Position numbers and translations under genes: made by a program. The notes beneath the pieces were generated by a model. The model was given only the letters and a program-made list of their open reading frames with translations. It did no database searches and was not told the origin of the DNA. From Gammaproteobacteria bacterium UBA3532 (GTDB lineage: Bacteria; Pseudomonadota; Gammaproteobacteria; Enterobacterales; UBA3532), in assembly GCA_002376965.1 (NCBI GenBank), contig DFOV01000341.1, positions 1-7,703 of the forward strand: a DNA stretch of 7,703 nt. Direction: 5' to 3'. This document shows, in pieces, positions 6,375 to 7,703 of the stretch. Every line of letters starts with the position of its first letter. Positions within the stretch are counted from its first letter, which is position 1.

Positions 6375-6725
6375 ATGACCTGCGTTTTTATTGAACAGCT
6401 TGAAATTCGGACGGTAATTGGGGTTTTTGAGTGGGAAAAAGCCATCAAGCAGAAGCTGATTATTGATCTGGATTGCTACTTGGAAGACTGCGCTGCTGGG
6501 CAATCGGATGAGCTGGTCGATGCGCTTGATTATGCTGCAGTCACCCAAGCCATTCAGGCGTTTGCGGCTGCTAACCATTTTAACCTGGTGGAAGCGCTTG
6601 CCGAGCAGTTGATGGGCCACTTGCTAGAAACATTCTCTATAGACAAAATAGCGATTCGTATTGCTAAACCGGGTGCTATAAATGGTGCCAGGTCGGTGGG
6701 AGTTAAAATGGAGCGAGTGCGTTGA
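6375..6725 (+). CDS. folB: FolB, dihydroneopterin aldolase
   Basis: Cytoplasmic enzyme of folate synthesis that cleaves 7,8-dihydroneopterin to 6-hydroxymethyl-7,8-dihydropterin and glycolaldehyde. From the ATG at 6375 it has 116 residues, usual for the family (E. coli about 122). MTCVFIEQLEIRTVIGVFEWE aligns with the E. coli start MDIVFIEQ and gives Glu21. Further conserved positions are Tyr53 (LDYAAV), Glu73 (NLVEALAEQL) and Lys98 in IAKPGAI, the catalytic lysine, so the active site looks complete. A GTG two codons upstream (6369) is also in frame and has GGTG seven bases before it, so the start is uncertain by two residues. The stop overlaps the start of folK, whose product uses the aldolase product directly. 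The same fold includes FolX, but the adjacency to folK favours FolB. Confidence 0.93.
   Translation: MTCVFIEQLEIRTVIGVFEWEKAIKQKLIIDLDCYLEDCAAGQSDELVDALDYAAVTQAIQAFAAANHFNLVEALAEQLMGHLLETFSIDKIAIRIAKPGAINGARSVGVKMERVR
6710..6713 (+). promoter_or_regulatory. Ribosome binding site for the TTG start of folK
   Basis: GGAG within the last codons of folB, 8 bases before TTG 6722. It decides the start because the frame has no ATG or GTG before the conserved IGSN motif. Confidence 0.7.
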
Positions 6726-7219
6726 GTTCATTGTTTACAAGGGTCTATTTAGGGATCGGAAGTAACATTCATCCCGAAGCAAATATTGCGCTGGTGCTTC
6801 CTCATTTGAAACAAATGTTCGATCAGTTTCGCCTTTCTCCAACCTATGTTTGTCCAGCTGTTGGCTTTGATGGCCCAGATTTCTGGAATTTGGTAGCGAC
6901 AGGTCTTATATCGTCGCCATTGGAGCAGTTAGCGGCTGATATTCGACAACTAGAACTCGCTGGTGGGCGATTAGCCGATGCTAAAAAATACAGTTCGCGT
7001 ACCATTGATATCGATATCTTATTTTACGGTCAGATGGTATGCGATTCGCCGGTGCAACTACCGAGAAAAGAAATTACCACTCAAGCATTTGTGCTTAAGC
7101 CTCTGGCTGATATCGCGCCTAATTTCATTCATCCTGTAGCACAGGAAAGTATTGCTAGTTTATGGAGTAAGATGGCTCCAACGGTTGAGTCATTGAATCA
7201 GCTGGATAAAGATTGGTAG
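6722..7219 (+). CDS. folK: FolK, 6-hydroxymethyl-7,8-dihydropterin pyrophosphokinase
   Basis: Transfers pyrophosphate from ATP to 6-hydroxymethyl-7,8-dihydropterin, the step after FolB and before dihydropteroate synthase. The protein has 165 residues, typical of the family. Signatures are VYLGIGSN at residues 8-15, DFWNLV in place of the usual DYLNAV, GGRLAD, and SRTIDIDILFYG, in which Asp96 and Asp98 correspond to the two Mg-binding aspartates of E. coli FolK (95 and 97). The start is taken as TTG at 6722: an in-frame TAA at 6704 rules out any longer frame, no ATG or GTG lies before the IGSN motif, and GGAG stands 8 bases before it inside folB. TTG overlaps the folB stop (TTGA), so translation is coupled. 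FolK lacks the second Arg of the E. coli GRVRKAERW loop. Some genomes carry two FolK-like genes; whether this is the only copy cannot be seen. Confidence 0.9.
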   Translation: MSSLFTRVYLGIGSNIHPEANIALVLPHLKQMFDQFRLSPTYVCPAVGFDGPDFWNLVATGLISSPLEQLAADIRQLELAGGRLADAKKYSSRTIDIDILFYGQMVCDSPVQLPRKEITTQAFVLKPLADIAPNFIHPVAQESIASLWSKMAPTVESLNQLDKDW

Positions 7220-7221
7220 CA

Positions 7222-7703
7222 ATGCATATTCAACGTTGCTTAGATGTTTGTCGTAAAATGCGCTGGCCGATCCCGTCATCTAGCGCGTTAGCGCACTGTG
7301 AGCAGGTTCTCTTAAACATTTCTCAACACATAGCAGCCAATAACGGATGGTTGCCATTTGACGAATATATGGCGCAGGCACTATATGCACCTAGTTTAGG
7401 TTACTACAGCGCTGGAGCGCAAAAACTCGGTGAGTCTGGAGACTTTATAACGTCGCCTGAGCTTTCACCTTTGTTTGGCAGAGTCATGGCAAACAGTATG
7501 TCCGAAGTCGCTAAGCCTCTAGCATCTTTTAGTATTTTGGAGTTTGGTGCTGGTAGCGGTCAGTTGGCACGCGACATTCTAGCGTCGCTATATGAGAAAG
7601 GCTGCTTGCCAAATCACTACTACATTCTTGATGTCAGTGCCGATTTAAAGCAGCGGCAATACTCGCTGTTAGCGGAACTGCTACCTGCCGCTATATTTGA
7701 GCG
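7222..7703 (+). CDS. MidA/NDUFAF7-family SAM-dependent methyltransferase (5' part; runs off the window)
   Basis: Open from ATG 7222 to the window end, 160 full codons. The sequence GWLPFDEYMAQALYAPSLG, then YYSAG, KLGESGDFITSPELSPLFG and ILEFGAGSGQLARDIL is the typical N-terminal half of COG1565/Methyltransf_28 proteins. EFGAGSGQLA is the SAM-binding glycine-rich motif. The mitochondrial member NDUFAF7 methylates an arginine of a complex I subunit; the bacterial substrate is not established and cannot be inferred here. The gene starts two bases after the folK stop and so is part of the folB-folK operon. No clear ribosome binding site precedes the ATG; a second in-frame ATG at 7258 would drop 12 residues and is possible. 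About the last half of the protein is missing from the window. Confidence 0.88.
   Translation, partial: MHIQRCLDVCRKMRWPIPSSSALAHCEQVLLNISQHIAANNGWLPFDEYMAQALYAPSLGYYSAGAQKLGESGDFITSPELSPLFGRVMANSMSEVAKPLASFSILEFGAGSGQLARDILASLYEKGCLPNHYYILDVSADLKQRQYSLLAELLPAAIFE

Noticed and set aside
6246..6620. 124-residue minus-strand frame antisense to folB
   Set aside because: It lies mostly opposite the clear folB coding sequence and half of the palindrome, and its peptide resembles nothing.
1..7703. CRISPR array, tRNA or rRNA genes, insertion sequence transposase
   Set aside because: No regularly spaced repeats, no tRNA cloverleaf or rRNA sequence, and no transposase-like frame was seen on either strand.

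Overview
The window looks like a gammaproteobacterial chromosome, perhaps marine. The GC content is moderate, the folate genes and RtcA/RtcB closely resemble their E. coli counterparts, and there is a large exported amylase. The exact genus cannot be read from the sequence.

Layout. (1) Positions 1-1674, plus strand: the 3' part of rtcB (RNA ligase) followed by a complete rtcA (RNA 3'-phosphate cyclase). They overlap by ATGA and form an RNA repair/processing operon. (2) Positions 1697-1732: a hairpin between convergent genes that probably terminates transcription from both sides. (3) Positions 1747-5691, minus strand: a 1314-residue exported multidomain alpha-amylase. It carries an N-terminal five-copy Ca-binding FG-GAP/VCBS-like repeat region, a bacterial Ig-like domain, a CBM26-type starch-binding module, two chitobiase-C-terminal-like beta domains and a GH13 catalytic barrel with all catalytic residues. 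(4) Positions 5692-5915: its upstream region, with a small dyad and a run of eight G. (5) Positions 5916-6008, minus strand: an unrecognised 30-residue, extremely acidic small protein with a very good ribosome binding site. (6) Positions 6122-6265: a large, nearly perfect palindrome (27-bp perfect arms, a second hairpin at its centre) that no gene explains. (7) Positions 6375 to the end, plus strand: folB, folK and the 5' part of a MidA/NDUFAF7-type methyltransferase gene, tightly packed as an operon.

How the parts relate. FolB and FolK carry out consecutive steps of dihydrofolate synthesis and are translationally coupled. RtcB and RtcA both act on RNA 3'-phosphate or cyclic-phosphate ends. 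The amylase is a stand-alone extracellular polysaccharide degrader. The most unexplained part is 5900-6270, where the acidic micro-gene and the palindrome sit between the amylase and folate blocks.
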